From Citromicrobium sp. (GTDB lineage Bacteria > Pseudomonadota > Alphaproteobacteria > Sphingomonadales > Sphingomonadaceae), in NCBI GenBank assembly GCA_002729695.1, contig PBYQ01000016.1, positions 51,986 to 115,985 on the forward strand: DNA of 64,000 nucleotides, given 5' to 3'. Positions within the stretch are counted from its first letter, which is position 1, and every line of letters begins with the position of its first letter. Position numbers and translations under genes: made by a program. The notes under the pieces were generated by a model, which saw only the letters and a list, made by a program, of their open reading frames with translations, had not been told where the DNA came from and made no database searches. This document shows, piece by piece, positions 18,523 to 26,734 of this stretch.

Positions 18523-18571
18523 TTGACTTCCCGCGATTCCTGCCGTAAGCGCGCCCTTCTTTGGGGGGCGC
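18523..18571 (+). promoter_or_regulatory. Candidate rplU promoter and leader hairpin
   Basis: TTGACT (18523-18528) and TAAGCG (18546-18551) are spaced by 17 bases, followed by a short GCGCCC/GGGCGC hairpin (18551-18571) in the leader. The hairpin could mark an autoregulatory site of the L21-L27 operon, but there is no direct evidence for that. Confidence 0.4.
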
Positions 18572-18644
18572 ACCTTCGTGTTGCCCGTCGACACGCTGTC
18601 TCGTTAGGGGCGGCGTCACAGCTAAACGATTGAAAGTAGAACCG

Positions 18645-19181
18645 ATGTTCGCAGTGGTGCGCACGGGCGGCAAGCAATACCGGGTTGCCGCCGGAGATAA
18701 AATCGCAGTCGAGAAGCTCGCAGGCGAAGCTGGCGACACGATCACCCTGGGTGACGTGCTGCTCGCTGGCGAGGGCGACAGCCTTTCCGACGCTGGCAAG
18801 GTGTCCGTTTCGGCGGAAATCATCGCCCAGGCGAAGAGCGAGAAGGTAGTGGTGTTCAAGAAGCGCCGTCGCCACAATTATCGCCGCAAGAACGGCCATC
18901 GCCAGCAGATGACGCTGCTGCGCATCCTCGAAGTGGGCGAAGGCACCAAGAAGGCTGCCGCCAAGCCCGCCGCGAAGAAGGCCGACGCTGCCGACGACAA
19001 GGCTGCGGACAAGGCTCCTGCCAAGAAGGCTGCTGCGCCGAAGGCTGAAACGGCTGACAAGCCCGCCGCCAAGAAGGCCGCGCCTAAGAAGGCTGCTGCC
19101 ACCAAGGCCGCCGACAAGAAGCCTGCGGCAAAGAAGGCTCCCGCCAAGAAGGCGGCTGACAAGGATTCGGGCGACGCGTAA
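18645..19181 (+). CDS. rplU: 50S ribosomal protein L21 with a long Lys/Ala-rich tail
   Basis: bL21 of the large ribosomal subunit. The first about 100 residues are the conserved protein ([38 protein letters not shown]). They are followed by about 75 residues of low-complexity Ala/Lys/Pro/Asp repeats ([10 protein letters not shown] units), so the 178-aa product is far longer than the usual about 103 aa. Such histone-H1-like tails occur on L21 in related alphaproteobacteria. The tail is probably disordered and its role is unknown. It is followed by rpmA after 32 bases, the universal order. Confidence 0.96.
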   Translation: MFAVVRTGGKQYRVAAGDKIAVEKLAGEAGDTITLGDVLLAGEGDSLSDAGKVSVSAEIIAQAKSEKVVVFKKRRRHNYRRKNGHRQQMTLLRILEVGEGTKKAAAKPAAKKADAADDKAADKAPAKKAAAPKAETADKPAAKKAAPKKAAATKAADKKPAAKKAPAKKAADKDSGDA

Positions 19182-19213
19182 GCGCGACCCAGTACGGATA
19201 AGGACGAAGCGCA

Positions 19214-19483
19214 ATGGCACATAAGAAAGCAGGCGGCTCATCGCGGAACGGTCGCGATTCGGCAGGCCGTCGTCTCGGTGTGAAGAAGTTCGGCAGCGAA
19301 GGCGTCGTCGCGGGCAACATTATCGTGCGCCAGCGCGGGACCAAGTTCTATGCGGGCAGCAATGTCGGCATGGGCAAGGACCACACGCTGTTCGCGCTTA
19401 CCGACGGTATTGTACGCTTCCACGACGGGAAGCTCGGCCGCAAATACGTATCGGTCGACATGCTGGCGCAAGCGGCAGAATAA
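19214..19483 (+). CDS. rpmA: 50S ribosomal protein L27
   Basis: bL27, whose flexible N-terminus reaches the peptidyl transferase centre. The 89-aa protein starts [20 protein letters not shown] and continues [20 protein letters not shown], both diagnostic. There is no N-terminal extension of the Firmicutes type. It is cotranscribed with rplU and followed by a strong terminator at 19549. Confidence 0.97.
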   Translation: MAHKKAGGSSRNGRDSAGRRLGVKKFGSEGVVAGNIIVRQRGTKFYAGSNVGMGKDHTLFALTDGIVRFHDGKLGRKYVSVDMLAQAAE

Positions 19484-19548
19484 TCGGACGGTTCACGAAC
19501 AGGGCCGTCCAACGAGGCGGCCCCGCCGGAGGTAGCATCCGGCCATCA

Positions 19549-19581
19549 AGGGAGAGGGGGCCAGCCCCGTCTCCCTTTTTT
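19549..19581 (+). terminator. Rho-independent terminator of rplU-rpmA
   Basis: Stem AGGGAGA/TCTCCCT with inner GGGG/CCCC pairs, followed directly by TTTTTT. It lies 66 bases after the rpmA stop and 59 bases before the GNAT gene. Confidence 0.9.
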
Positions 19582-19639
19582 CGTCTCCCTTGTCGGCGTA
19601 GTTTTCTGAGGAGGAACTGCGCCCCGGGGAGAAGTCACG

Positions 19640-20194
19640 ATGTTTCATCGGAGCGAGAGATTGCTGTTGCGGCCACCATGGCCCGAAGACTGGCAGGCGG
19701 TGTTTGCCGGGATCGCGGACGAAGGCGTGGTTCGCAACATGGCAAGCGCGCCGTGGCCCTATGCGAAAGGCGACGCGCGGGAGTGGTGCGCGCAATCGCA
19801 GGATCCCTACGCGCCGCGCTTCCTCATCACGCTCGCCAATAGCGGCGAGGTCATTGGCTGCATCGGCTTTGGTCCCCTGCCTGTGGAAGACGGCGGCGGG
19901 GACGGCACGATAGAGCTGGGGTACTGGATTGCCCGCAAGCACTGGGGCCGCGGTTACGCCAGCGAGGCTGCGCGCGCCGTGATCGAGGTTGCGCGGGCCT
20001 GTGGCCACCCCCGCATCGTCGCGAGCCATTTCATCGACAACCCTGCTTCAGGACGGGTGCTGCGCAAGGCAGGCTTCCTGCCGACCGGCAAGATCGAGCT
20101 GCGCCACAGCAGGGGGCGCGGCTACGAATCCCAGACGGTCTGCTATGCGCTCGACCTCGAAGAGGTGGACCAAGCATTGCCGGCGGCAGCGTAA
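19640..20194 (+). CDS. GNAT acetyltransferase, RimJ/RimL family
   Basis: A 184-aa N-acetyltransferase with the RimJ/RimL layout. It opens ERLLLRPPWPEDWQAVFA and carries an IGCIGFGPL strand, then ELGYWIARKHWGRGYASEAARAV, which holds the acetyl-CoA loop (RKHWGRGYASEA, an R/QxxGxG/A variant), and NPASGRVLRKAGF. The substrate is unknown; this family acetylates ribosomal proteins, other N-termini or small molecules. It stands alone after the rpmA terminator and is convergent with the next gene, with a hairpin spanning its stop codon. Confidence 0.88.
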   Translation: MFHRSERLLLRPPWPEDWQAVFAGIADEGVVRNMASAPWPYAKGDAREWCAQSQDPYAPRFLITLANSGEVIGCIGFGPLPVEDGGGDGTIELGYWIARKHWGRGYASEAARAVIEVARACGHPRIVASHFIDNPASGRVLRKAGFLPTGKIELRHSRGRGYESQTVCYALDLEEVDQALPAAA

Positions 20195-20207
20195 AACTTG
20201 CCGCCGG
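20180..20207. terminator. Hairpin between convergent genes
   Basis: Perfect 9-bp arms CCGGCGGCA and TGCCGCCGG. The loop contains the TAA of the GNAT gene. There is no long T-run in either direction, but its position between convergent genes suggests a bidirectional terminator. Confidence 0.5.
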
Positions 20208-20221
20208 TGCGGCGCGCTGCT

Positions 20222-21070
20222 TCAGGCGGGAAGCAGCGCGTCCTGATAGTCGCCCTCGTATTTCCCGATCAGCGCGCGGTCGTCGTGATTCCACGGGTGG
20301 AAGCCGGGTTTGAAGTAGCTGAGCCACGCAGGGAAGATGCGCCGCAGTACTCCCGGCTTACCGAAAAGGTACTTCGCAAGGCCCCAGTGCGCGCGCCAGC
20401 CGGTGATCCCGTCCTGCGCGAGCAGTTCGGTCGCATCTTTCCAGCGGTTATTGAGGAAGCGCTTTGTGACGATCATCATGATGATCGTGCGGCGCATCCA
20501 GCGTTTGAAATCGCTCCATTCGCGCGTTGCGTGGTTCCAGGTATCGTAGGCCACGCCCTTGTGTTCGATTTCCTCGACCGCGTGCCATTCCCACATCTTG
20601 CGCACTTCGGCGTCAGAGTTTGCGAAATGCTGCGGATTGGCGAGGAATTCGTGCGCCATCATAGCGGTATAATGCTCCAGCGCCATGGTGACGCCCAGCT
20701 TGGCGATCGCGGGCTTTCCCTTCGCTAGGTCGAGCAGTTCGGCGGTCCGCCGGTCGATCATGTCCATATCGTAGCCCGCGTCCGCGGCGAGCCGGTTGAA
20801 TGCGACATGTTCGCGCGTGTGGTTTATTTCCTGTTTCACGAAGGCCCGGATCTCGGCGGCAAGCCTGGGATCGGTGCCTTCGCGGAAGGCCTTAACCGAC
20901 TCGATGAAGAAGGCCTCGCCGCGCGGGAACGTGCCCGACAATGCGTTGTGCCACGCCGTGCCGAAGGGCTCGCCCGCCCACCAGCGCGAAGGGGTGTTCG
21001 TGCGATTGAAGCGCTCGTCGCGAACGGTAATCTCAGGGTTCGCGATCAGGGTTTTGTCGTGTGCGGTCAT
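20222..21070 (-). CDS. Metal-dependent hydrolase, PF10118 family
   Basis: A 282-aa protein of the predicted metal-dependent hydrolase family PF10118. It is mostly helical with His/Glu motifs that look like a di-metal site: EINHTREHVAFN, MALEHYTAMMAHEF and EWHAVEEIEHKGVAYD. The activity is uncharacterised. The start at 21070 has GGAAGG six bases upstream and is preferred to an in-frame start at 21100. It is divergent from a TetR-family gene at 21202, the classical arrangement for a repressor and its target; in this group such pairs are often linked to lipid metabolism (inference). Confidence 0.82.
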   Translation of the reverse strand: MTAHDKTLIANPEITVRDERFNRTNTPSRWWAGEPFGTAWHNALSGTFPRGEAFFIESVKAFREGTDPRLAAEIRAFVKQEINHTREHVAFNRLAADAGYDMDMIDRRTAELLDLAKGKPAIAKLGVTMALEHYTAMMAHEFLANPQHFANSDAEVRKMWEWHAVEEIEHKGVAYDTWNHATREWSDFKRWMRRTIIMMIVTKRFLNNRWKDATELLAQDGITGWRAHWGLAKYLFGKPGVLRRIFPAWLSYFKPGFHPWNHDDRALIGKYEGDYQDALLPA

Positions 21071-21201
21071 GATGAACCTTCCGTATTCCGTAACGTCCAT
21101 TGTTTCGCTGGAGTATAACCTACACCAATGTCAGTAAGATGAACGGGAATGTCAATAGGAGGTTCCTTGCTGCGCAGGCCGCAGCGCATTACCAAGCTGC
21201 G

Positions 21202-21807
21202 ATGGCAACTCGTAAACGTTTGAGCCCCGAGGAATCGCGCGCGGGGGCACTGGAAGCGGCGCGCAATCTTTTGATCGAGGCAGGCCCGCAGGCGGTCACG
21301 CTGAAAGCGGTCGGCGCGCGGGTGGGGCGGACCCATGCCAACCTGCTGCATCATTTCGGGTCGGCGGCAGGCCTGCAGAACGCGCTCGGCGTCTATCTGG
21401 CCGAGTCGGTCTGCGATCGGATCGCTGATTCGATCCGGGCGAGCCGCCAGGGTACAGCCACACCGCGCGACATCGTGGATCAGGCCTTCGACGCGTTCGA
21501 CCACGAAGGCGGCGGCGCATTGGTCAGCTGGTTGCTGGCCACCGGGCAGGAAGATGCCTTGGAGCCGTTCACGATGGCGATCCACGAGATGATCGAGCAG
21601 GTGCATCGCGAAGAGATGGGTGCGGACCACCCGGCGGATCGCGAAGCACTCGAATCCACGCTGGTCGTGGTGCTGTTGGCGCTGGGGCAATCGCTGATCG
21701 GCCACCCGCTGGCCGCAGCCTTGAAGCTGCCCGACAAGACAGCACGCGATATCGCCGAACAGCTGGTCGTCGACTCGCTCGAAAATGCCGGGAAGGCGGC
21801 GCCTTAG
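21202..21807 (+). CDS. TetR-family transcriptional regulator
   Basis: A 201-aa TetR-type repressor with its N-terminal helix-turn-helix in ALEAARNLLIEAGPQAVTLKAVGARVGRTHANLLHHFGS. The C-terminal ligand domain is unassigned. The ATG at 21202 begins MATRKRLSPEESR and is preferred to an upstream frame that runs through the divergent spacer. The 131-base spacer to the hydrolase gene holds two direct copies of AATGTCA (around 21127 and 21151), a possible operator element. The likely target is the divergent hydrolase. Confidence 0.88.
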   Translation: MATRKRLSPEESRAGALEAARNLLIEAGPQAVTLKAVGARVGRTHANLLHHFGSAAGLQNALGVYLAESVCDRIADSIRASRQGTATPRDIVDQAFDAFDHEGGGALVSWLLATGQEDALEPFTMAIHEMIEQVHREEMGADHPADREALESTLVVVLLALGQSLIGHPLAAALKLPDKTARDIAEQLVVDSLENAGKAAP

Positions 21808-21816
21808 GTTGCGCTC

Positions 21817-21840
21817 GTCACCCTGAACTGGCTTTCGGGT
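21817..21840. repeat. Degenerate copy of a GTCACCCTGAACT-type intergenic repeat
   Basis: The spacer between the convergent TetR and ygfZ genes contains GTCACCCTGAACTGG followed by TTTCGGGTCCC, an imperfect palindrome. It resembles an intergenic repeat (GTCACCCTGAACTTGTTTCA core) that I recall as frequent in sphingomonad genomes. Only this one copy is seen in the window. Confidence 0.4.
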
Positions 21841-21896
21841 CCCGAGGGGTCGCCGCTGGGCCAGAAGCGAGCTCAGCAAGGCGGCTGTGGGCGCTG

Positions 21897-22655
21897 CTAG
21901 TCGGTGCCAGCCTCCAGCCGCATCCACGCAGGCGCCAGGTCGGCGGGGATGTCCGCCACGCGCAGGTGATCGACTGCGAGACCAAGATCGGGATATTCCG
22001 CCTTGCGGCGCTTCTCCTCCGAACGGTCCAGCGGGACCACGACCAGCCGCCGGTTGACCTTCTGCCGCCAGTTCATCCGGGCGGTGTTCTCCTGCCCGAT
22101 ATAGCAGCCTTTTGAAAAGCTTACGCCGTGAAGCTCGACGGCATTGGTTTCCAGCCACAGGATATCGCCCAGCTCTGCCTGACCCTCGGGCACGCCGTGC
22201 GAGAGGCGATGTTCGCGCCATGCGGAATCGGCGAGCTCGCTCTCTCCGGTCGGGGCAAGCCAGCGCTGCCCAAGTGCGGGGAGGCGCGGGTCGGGCGGGT
22301 GTGCGCCGTCGGTGTCGGCACTCCAGTGCACGCTGAGGGAACCGTCACGCTCGATCTCGATATTGCGGCGCAGGCGGTAAAGCGTCAGCCGCTTGACCAG
22401 ATCGTCGGCCACGGCGGCCTCGCAATCGATCAGGATCGCATCGCCATGCTCGCCGGTGGGGCCGGGCCACACGATCATGTCGAACATCGTCTTGCCCTGC
22501 GCGCTCAGCAGCGCGGCATAGGCGGGCAGGGCGCCGGTCACATCGTTGGTCAGCAGGCCTTGCAGGAAGGCAGCGACATTTTCGCCGTCGTCCAGCGGGC
22601 TGAGGCGGATCACGGCGCGGTCGGCCAGAAGCGTGGGCGTTTGCGGTGCTGTCAT
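21897..22655 (-). CDS. ygfZ: Folate-dependent Fe-S cluster protein YgfZ/GcvT-like
   Basis: A 252-aa YgfZ/IBA57-type protein, which uses a tetrahydrofolate fold to support maturation or repair of Fe-S enzymes such as radical-SAM MiaB. The diagnostic motif KGCYIGQE is present (in SFSKGCYIGQENTARMNW), with its functional cysteine. The N-terminus shows the folate-fold pattern FLQGLLTNDV and LLSAQGKTMFDMIV. Family members in alphaproteobacteria are this length. pyrC is divergent upstream. Confidence 0.92.
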   Translation of the reverse strand: MTAPQTPTLLADRAVIRLSPLDDGENVAAFLQGLLTNDVTGALPAYAALLSAQGKTMFDMIVWPGPTGEHGDAILIDCEAAVADDLVKRLTLYRLRRNIEIERDGSLSVHWSADTDGAHPPDPRLPALGQRWLAPTGESELADSAWREHRLSHGVPEGQAELGDILWLETNAVELHGVSFSKGCYIGQENTARMNWRQKVNRRLVVVPLDRSEEKRRKAEYPDLGLAVDHLRVADIPADLAPAWMRLEAGTD

Positions 22656-22754
22656 GGTGGCGAAGATAGGGGCGGTGCCTGCCCCATGCCAGTGCGCTGT
22701 CCTACATGCCGCTTCGCCGGTAAGCTTCTTTCCATGAAACGCTGCCCGTCTTTG

Positions 22755-22796
22755 TCGCGCCTTTTCCGATGGCGCGAAACGGGGCTGCTTTTTTGC
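22755..22796 (+). terminator. Hairpin plus T-run upstream of pyrC (attenuator-like)
   Basis: TCGCGCC (22755-22761) pairs with GGCGCGA (22771-22777), and outer CCCGT/ACGGG pairing is possible. A T-run (TTTTTT) follows within 14 bases. It is oriented toward pyrC, whose start is about 70 bases further on, and no plus-strand gene lies immediately upstream. A leader attenuator is therefore as likely as a terminator. Confidence 0.45.
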
Positions 22797-22825
22797 TCCC
22801 TGGACACTGTGTCAGGTGTGTCAGG
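22791..22825 (+). repeat. 35-bp dispersed element, copy 1
   Basis: Matches 47638-47672 on the opposite strand at 33 of 35 positions. The core contains CTGTGTCAGG followed by TGTGTCAGG (a tandem nonamer), and CCTGGACAC/GTGTCAGG forms a near-palindrome. It lies 38 bases before the pyrC start and overlaps the T-run of the preceding hairpin. Confidence 0.8.
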
Positions 22826-22863
22826 GCTCCCATGTGGGCGATGGTTCGGCTAGGGCGACAGGC

Positions 22864-23901
22864 ATGACCGAAACGCTGACGATCCGCCGCCCCGACGACT
22901 GGCATGTGCACCTGCGCGATGGCGCGATGCTGCAAAGCGTGGTGGGCGCAACCGCGCGCCAGTTCGGCCGCGCGATCGTGATGCCCAACCTCACCCCGCC
23001 GGTGACGACCGCTGCTTTGGCGCGTGCCTATCGCGATCGGATCATGGCTGCGGTGCCTGAAGGCGCGGATTTCACTCCACTGATGACCGCCTACCTGACC
23101 GACGACACCGATCCGGCGGACCTGATCGGCGGCTTTCGCGACGGCGTGTTCACCGCTGCCAAGCTGTATCCCGCCAACGCGACGACCAATTCGGCGCATG
23201 GCGTGACCGACATCGCGAAGCTGCGCCCGGTGTTCGAGGCGATGGCCGAAGCGGGAATGGTCCTGTGCGTGCATGGCGAGGTGACCGACGCAGAGATCGA
23301 CATCTTCGACCGAGAAGCGGTGTTCATCGATCGCATTCTCGCGCCGCTGCATCGCGACCTACCGCAGCTGAAGATCGCGTTCGAGCATATCACCAGCCGC
23401 CACGCGGTCGATTTCGTGGAAAGCGCTGGCGAGAATGTCGGGGCAACGATCACGCCGCATCACCTCCACATCAATCGCAACGCCATGCTGGTGGGCGGGA
23501 TGCGCCCGCACCACTACTGCCTGCCCGTCGCCAAGCGCGAGGAGCACAGGTTGGCACTGCGCAAGGCGGCTACCGGCGGATCGGCCAAGTACTTCCTCGG
23601 CACCGACAGCGCGCCGCACGAGCAGCACGCCAAGGAAAGCGCCTGCGGCTGCGCGGGCATCTACAACGCACCGCATGCGCTGGAGGCCTATGTGCAGGTC
23701 TTCGAGGAGGAAGATGCGCTCGACCGGTTCGAAGCCTTCGCCTCGCTCAACGGCCCGCGCTTCTACGGCTTGCCCGTCAACGAGGCGACCGTGACGCTGG
23801 AGAAACGTGAACAGGTCGTGCCCGAGAGCATCCCGGCCGCCGACACGCAAGTGGTGCCGTTCATGGCGGGCAAGGCGATCGGCTGGAGCTTCGTCGACTA
23901 G
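22864..23901 (+). CDS. pyrC: Dihydroorotase
   Basis: Cyclises N-carbamoyl-aspartate to dihydroorotate in pyrimidine synthesis. The 345-aa protein is of the E. coli (class II) type: [13 protein letters not shown] with the metal Hx[17 protein letters not shown] with the carboxylated-lysine region, [29 protein letters not shown] and [15 protein letters not shown] with the catalytic Asp. The start is the ATG at 22864. The leader carries a hairpin/T-run and the 35-bp element, so control at the transcript level is possible. It is convergent with rarD. Confidence 0.96.
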   Translation: MTETLTIRRPDDWHVHLRDGAMLQSVVGATARQFGRAIVMPNLTPPVTTAALARAYRDRIMAAVPEGADFTPLMTAYLTDDTDPADLIGGFRDGVFTAAKLYPANATTNSAHGVTDIAKLRPVFEAMAEAGMVLCVHGEVTDAEIDIFDREAVFIDRILAPLHRDLPQLKIAFEHITSRHAVDFVESAGENVGATITPHHLHINRNAMLVGGMRPHHYCLPVAKREEHRLALRKAATGGSAKYFLGTDSAPHEQHAKESACGCAGIYNAPHALEAYVQVFEEEDALDRFEAFASLNGPRFYGLPVNEATVTLEKREQVVPESIPAADTQVVPFMAGKAIGWSFVD

Positions 23902-23902
23902 C

Positions 23903-24832
23903 TCAGGTGGGGCGCGTTGGCGCAGGTGACCGGCGTTTCGCCAGCAGGTCCCAGATGAAGATCGCCGCCGCGACCCAGATGCAGCCGAAGCAGAACGCCT
24001 GCGCCGGGTGCAGTTCCTCGCCAAAGACGGTGAGGCCGAGGACGAAGACGATGCTGGGTGCGAGGAACTGAACGAAGCCGAGCGCGGAGTAGTCCATCCG
24101 CCGAGCGGCGATGGCGAACAGGAGCAGCGGGAAGGCTGTCAGTGCCCCGCCGAGCGCGATGGCAAGGCTCAGCCCCAGGTCGCTACCGAAGGACGATCCC
24201 GCCGGGCTCGCCGCGAACCATGCCGCCACGCCCAGTGCGGGCAGCAGCAGGATCGCGCTCTCGATGGTGAGGCCGGGCAGCGCGCCCACGCTGACCTGCT
24301 TGCGAAGGAGACCATAGGTGCCGAAACTGAAGGCCAGCGTCAGGCTGATCCACAAGGTGGTGAGCGCACCCGCCGCAAGTACGGCGATGCCGACGCCTGC
24401 GAGAGCGACCGCGATCCATTGCGCGCGGCTCAGCGTCTCCTTGAGCAGCATCGTGCCCAGCAGCACGTTGACCAGAGGATTGATGTAATAGCCAAGGCTG
24501 GCGGCATAGACCTGGTTCTGCTGGATCGCCCAGACGTAGACGACCCAGTTGACCCCGATCAGGATCGCGCTGGCGGTGAGGACCAGGACGGCGCGCCGAT
24601 CCTTCAGCGCCTCGCGAATCGCGGGAAACTGACCACGGAAGGCGACGATCAAGAGGCAGATCGGCAAGGTCCAGATGATCCGCCAGCCGACGAATTCGAA
24701 CGCAGGCACCTGCTTCACCAGCAGCAGGTACAGCGGCATGAAGCCCCACAGGACATAGGCACCGATCGCGTGCGGCACGCCGGAGGGGGAGGCTGTCTGG
24801 GGGTGGGGGGATTCGTCGCTCACCGAGCGCAC
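23903..24832 (-). CDS. rarD: EamA-family transporter RarD
   Basis: A 309-aa drug/metabolite-superfamily permease of the RarD type with about ten membrane helices. Diagnostic stretches are GAYVLWGFMPLYLLLVKQVPA, WAIQQNQVYAASLGYYINPLVNVLLG and GFVQFLAPSIVFVLGLTVFGE. The substrate is unknown. The start is GTG 24832 or, nine bases inside, GTG 24823. The upstream region has a 12-bp inverted repeat at 24865-24904 that could be its operator. Confidence 0.88.
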   Translation of the reverse strand: MRSVSDESPHPQTASPSGVPHAIGAYVLWGFMPLYLLLVKQVPAFEFVGWRIIWTLPICLLIVAFRGQFPAIREALKDRRAVLVLTASAILIGVNWVVYVWAIQQNQVYAASLGYYINPLVNVLLGTMLLKETLSRAQWIAVALAGVGIAVLAAGALTTLWISLTLAFSFGTYGLLRKQVSVGALPGLTIESAILLLPALGVAAWFAASPAGSSFGSDLGLSLAIALGGALTAFPLLLFAIAARRMDYSALGFVQFLAPSIVFVLGLTVFGEELHPAQAFCFGCIWVAAAIFIWDLLAKRRSPAPTRPT

Positions 24833-24864
24833 CTAGGCCTGTACGAAAGCCTGAACAAGCGTTG

Positions 24865-24904
24865 CTGTCTGTTCATATTAAACCGTCTAAACATGAACAA
24901 ACAG
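24865..24904. promoter_or_regulatory. Long inverted repeat upstream of rarD
   Basis: CTGTCTGTTCAT (24865-24876) and ATGAACAAACAG (24893-24904) are inverted copies, 11 of 12 matching, around a 16-base AT-rich spacer. It is 33 bases upstream of rarD and in the only AT-rich patch of this spacer. The appearance is that of an operator for a dimeric repressor; the regulator is not identified. Confidence 0.55.
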
Positions 24905-25021
24905 AGCGATTCGCCGCAGATGGCCGTTGTAGGCGCTGCGCATGAACGCTCGACAACGTTTACGATCTTTGACTGTCGCTTGGCGGGGGTCGGAGCGCGG
25001 CGTCCCACCAGCGTCGCGGAG

Positions 25022-25054
25022 AACGCCCCGGCCATACCCGTGCCGGGGCGTTTT
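25022..25054 (+). terminator. Strong hairpin with T-run in the rarD-astD spacer
   Basis: Perfect 11-bp stem AACGCCCCGGC/GCCGGGGCGTT with a 9-base loop, followed by further Ts. It could end astD transcripts from the right and also terminates plus-strand transcripts. No plus-strand gene is recognised to its left, so a short RNA made from about 24895 is possible. Confidence 0.75.
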
Positions 25055-25069
25055 CACTTGTCCGTGAAA

Positions 25070-26485
25070 TCAATCGACCTTGAACCCTACACCCAGGCTT
25101 GCGCGGGGCTGCCCGACCTCAGTGCTGGCCACCGGATAGGCGCAATAGTCGGCGGCATAGTAGGCTGCCGGGCGGTGATTGCCCGAGAGGCCGAGGCCGC
25201 CGAAAGGTGCCTTGGACGAGGCGCCGTTGGTCGGCTGGTTCCAGTTGACGATCCCGGCGCGGATATTGGCCCAGAAGTGGTTATAGTCCTCCGGCGAACC
25301 ACCGATCAGCGATGCAGACAGCCCGAAACGCGTATTGTTCGCCTCCGCGATCGCATGGTCGAGATCGGGCACCTTGATGATCTGAAGCAGTGGGCCGAAC
25401 AGCTCGACATCGGGGCGCTCTTCCATCGCGGTCGTGTCGATCAGCGCGGGCGCGACGAACGGCGCATCCTCGCGAATCCGGCGCAGGTGACGGATCGCCT
25501 TGCCGCCGTTGGAGAGCAGGTAGAGGAAGCTTTCGGTCAGCTGGTCCGCCGCCTGGTTGTCGATCACGCAGCCCATGAAGGGTTGGGGCTCGGCAAAAGG
25601 CTCGTCGACGATGATCTTCGCGGTGAGGTTCTTCACCGCCTCTACCGTCGCATCGTACATTTCCTCGGTTACGATCAGCCGGCGCGCGGCGGTGCAGCGC
25701 TGCCCGGCGGTGGTGAAGGCGGATCGGATGATCAGCAGCGCCGCATCCTCCACCTTGGGTGTCTTCGTGACGACGATCGGGTTGTTGCCGCCCATCTCCA
25801 GCGCCAGGATCTTGCCCGGATTGGTCGCGCACTTGCGGTTGATCGCGATCCCTGCCTGCGCGCTACCGGTGAACAGGATGCCATCGACGTCGGCGTGGGC
25901 GACCAGCGCCTTGCCTTCGTCCGGCCCGCCGATCACCAGCTGGATGACATCGCGGTCGATCCCGGCGCGGTGGAAACATTCGACCAGCAACGCGCCGACC
26001 GCAGGCGTCTTCTCGCTCGGTTTGAACAGCACCGTGTTGCCCGCGATCAGCGCGGGCACGATGTGGCCGTTAGGAAGGTGTGCAGGGAAATTGTAGGGGC
26101 CGAGCACGGCCATGATGCCATGCGGCTTGTGCCGGAGCGCCGCGCTCCCGCCGAGCGCGCTGTCGAGCTTCTTCTGCCCGGTACGCTCCATGTAGGCAGA
26201 GATCGAAATCTCGACCTTGTTGATCACCGCCTCGACCTCTGTCTTGGCTTCCCACAGGGGCTTGCCCGTTTCGCGCGCGATCAGTTCGGCAAAGTCATCG
26301 GCAGCGGCGCGCACTTCGTTGGCGAAGCGGCGCATCATTTCCATCCGATTGGCGACCGGGCGAGAGGCCCAACCGGGGAAGGCGGCACGCGCCCGCGCCA
26401 CCGCTTCATCGACATCGCAAATATTGCCGCGCCACAGTTCTTCGCCGGTCGCGGGCTGGAAGGAAACGATCTCGGACTGTGGCAA
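25070..26485 (-). CDS. astD: N-succinylglutamate 5-semialdehyde dehydrogenase
   Basis: NAD-dependent aldehyde dehydrogenase of the arginine succinyltransferase pathway, converting succinylglutamate semialdehyde to succinylglutamate. About 471 aa. It shows PYNFPAHLPNGHIVPAL, the nucleotide loop DGILFTGSAQAGIAI, LALEMGGNNPIVV with the general-base Glu, and TTAGQRCTAARR with the nucleophilic Cys. No ATG fits the N-terminus: the best start is TTG 26485, nine bases after GAGAGG, with TTG 26494 as the alternative. No other ast genes are in the window, so the physiological pathway is uncertain. Confidence 0.9.
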   Translation of the reverse strand: MPQSEIVSFQPATGEELWRGNICDVDEAVARARAAFPGWASRPVANRMEMMRRFANEVRAAADDFAELIARETGKPLWEAKTEVEAVINKVEISISAYMERTGQKKLDSALGGSAALRHKPHGIMAVLGPYNFPAHLPNGHIVPALIAGNTVLFKPSEKTPAVGALLVECFHRAGIDRDVIQLVIGGPDEGKALVAHADVDGILFTGSAQAGIAINRKCATNPGKILALEMGGNNPIVVTKTPKVEDAALLIIRSAFTTAGQRCTAARRLIVTEEMYDATVEAVKNLTAKIIVDEPFAEPQPFMGCVIDNQAADQLTESFLYLLSNGGKAIRHLRRIREDAPFVAPALIDTTAMEERPDVELFGPLLQIIKVPDLDHAIAEANNTRFGLSASLIGGSPEDYNHFWANIRAGIVNWNQPTNGASSKAPFGGLGLSGNHRPAAYYAADYCAYPVASTEVGQPRASLGVGFKVD

Positions 26486-26734
26486 GTTAAGCAACCTCTC
26501 TCGGGAATGCAGCGCGTCTTTGTCGCACGGACCTATAGTTAACTCGTGTCAGGAGCCTGGGGCTTCTAACCCGAGCGGCGTATCGGTCAATGCTCGCCAG
26601 GGTGCGGAACCGGTAACGGCGACGGCCCCTCGGCAAGATCGGAAAATGGGGTGCAGACAGAGGAGATAAAGAGGCGCGTTCGGTTTTGTGCCGGGATGGT
26701 CAAAAGGCCGGACCGGTTCCGGTATTGCGAACGT

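Noticed and set aside
24008..26542. A very long open plus-strand frame (about 840 codons) opposite rarD and astD.
   Set aside because: It is antisense to two genes with clear families, its sequence is low-complexity Arg/Gln/Asp typical of GC-rich shadow frames, and it has no domain.
26486..26734. 249-base spacer between selO and astD, inspected for an RNA gene or small protein.
   Set aside because: No convincing promoter, terminator, tRNA-like fold or ribosome-site-preceded frame was found; it is left as unexplained non-coding DNA.
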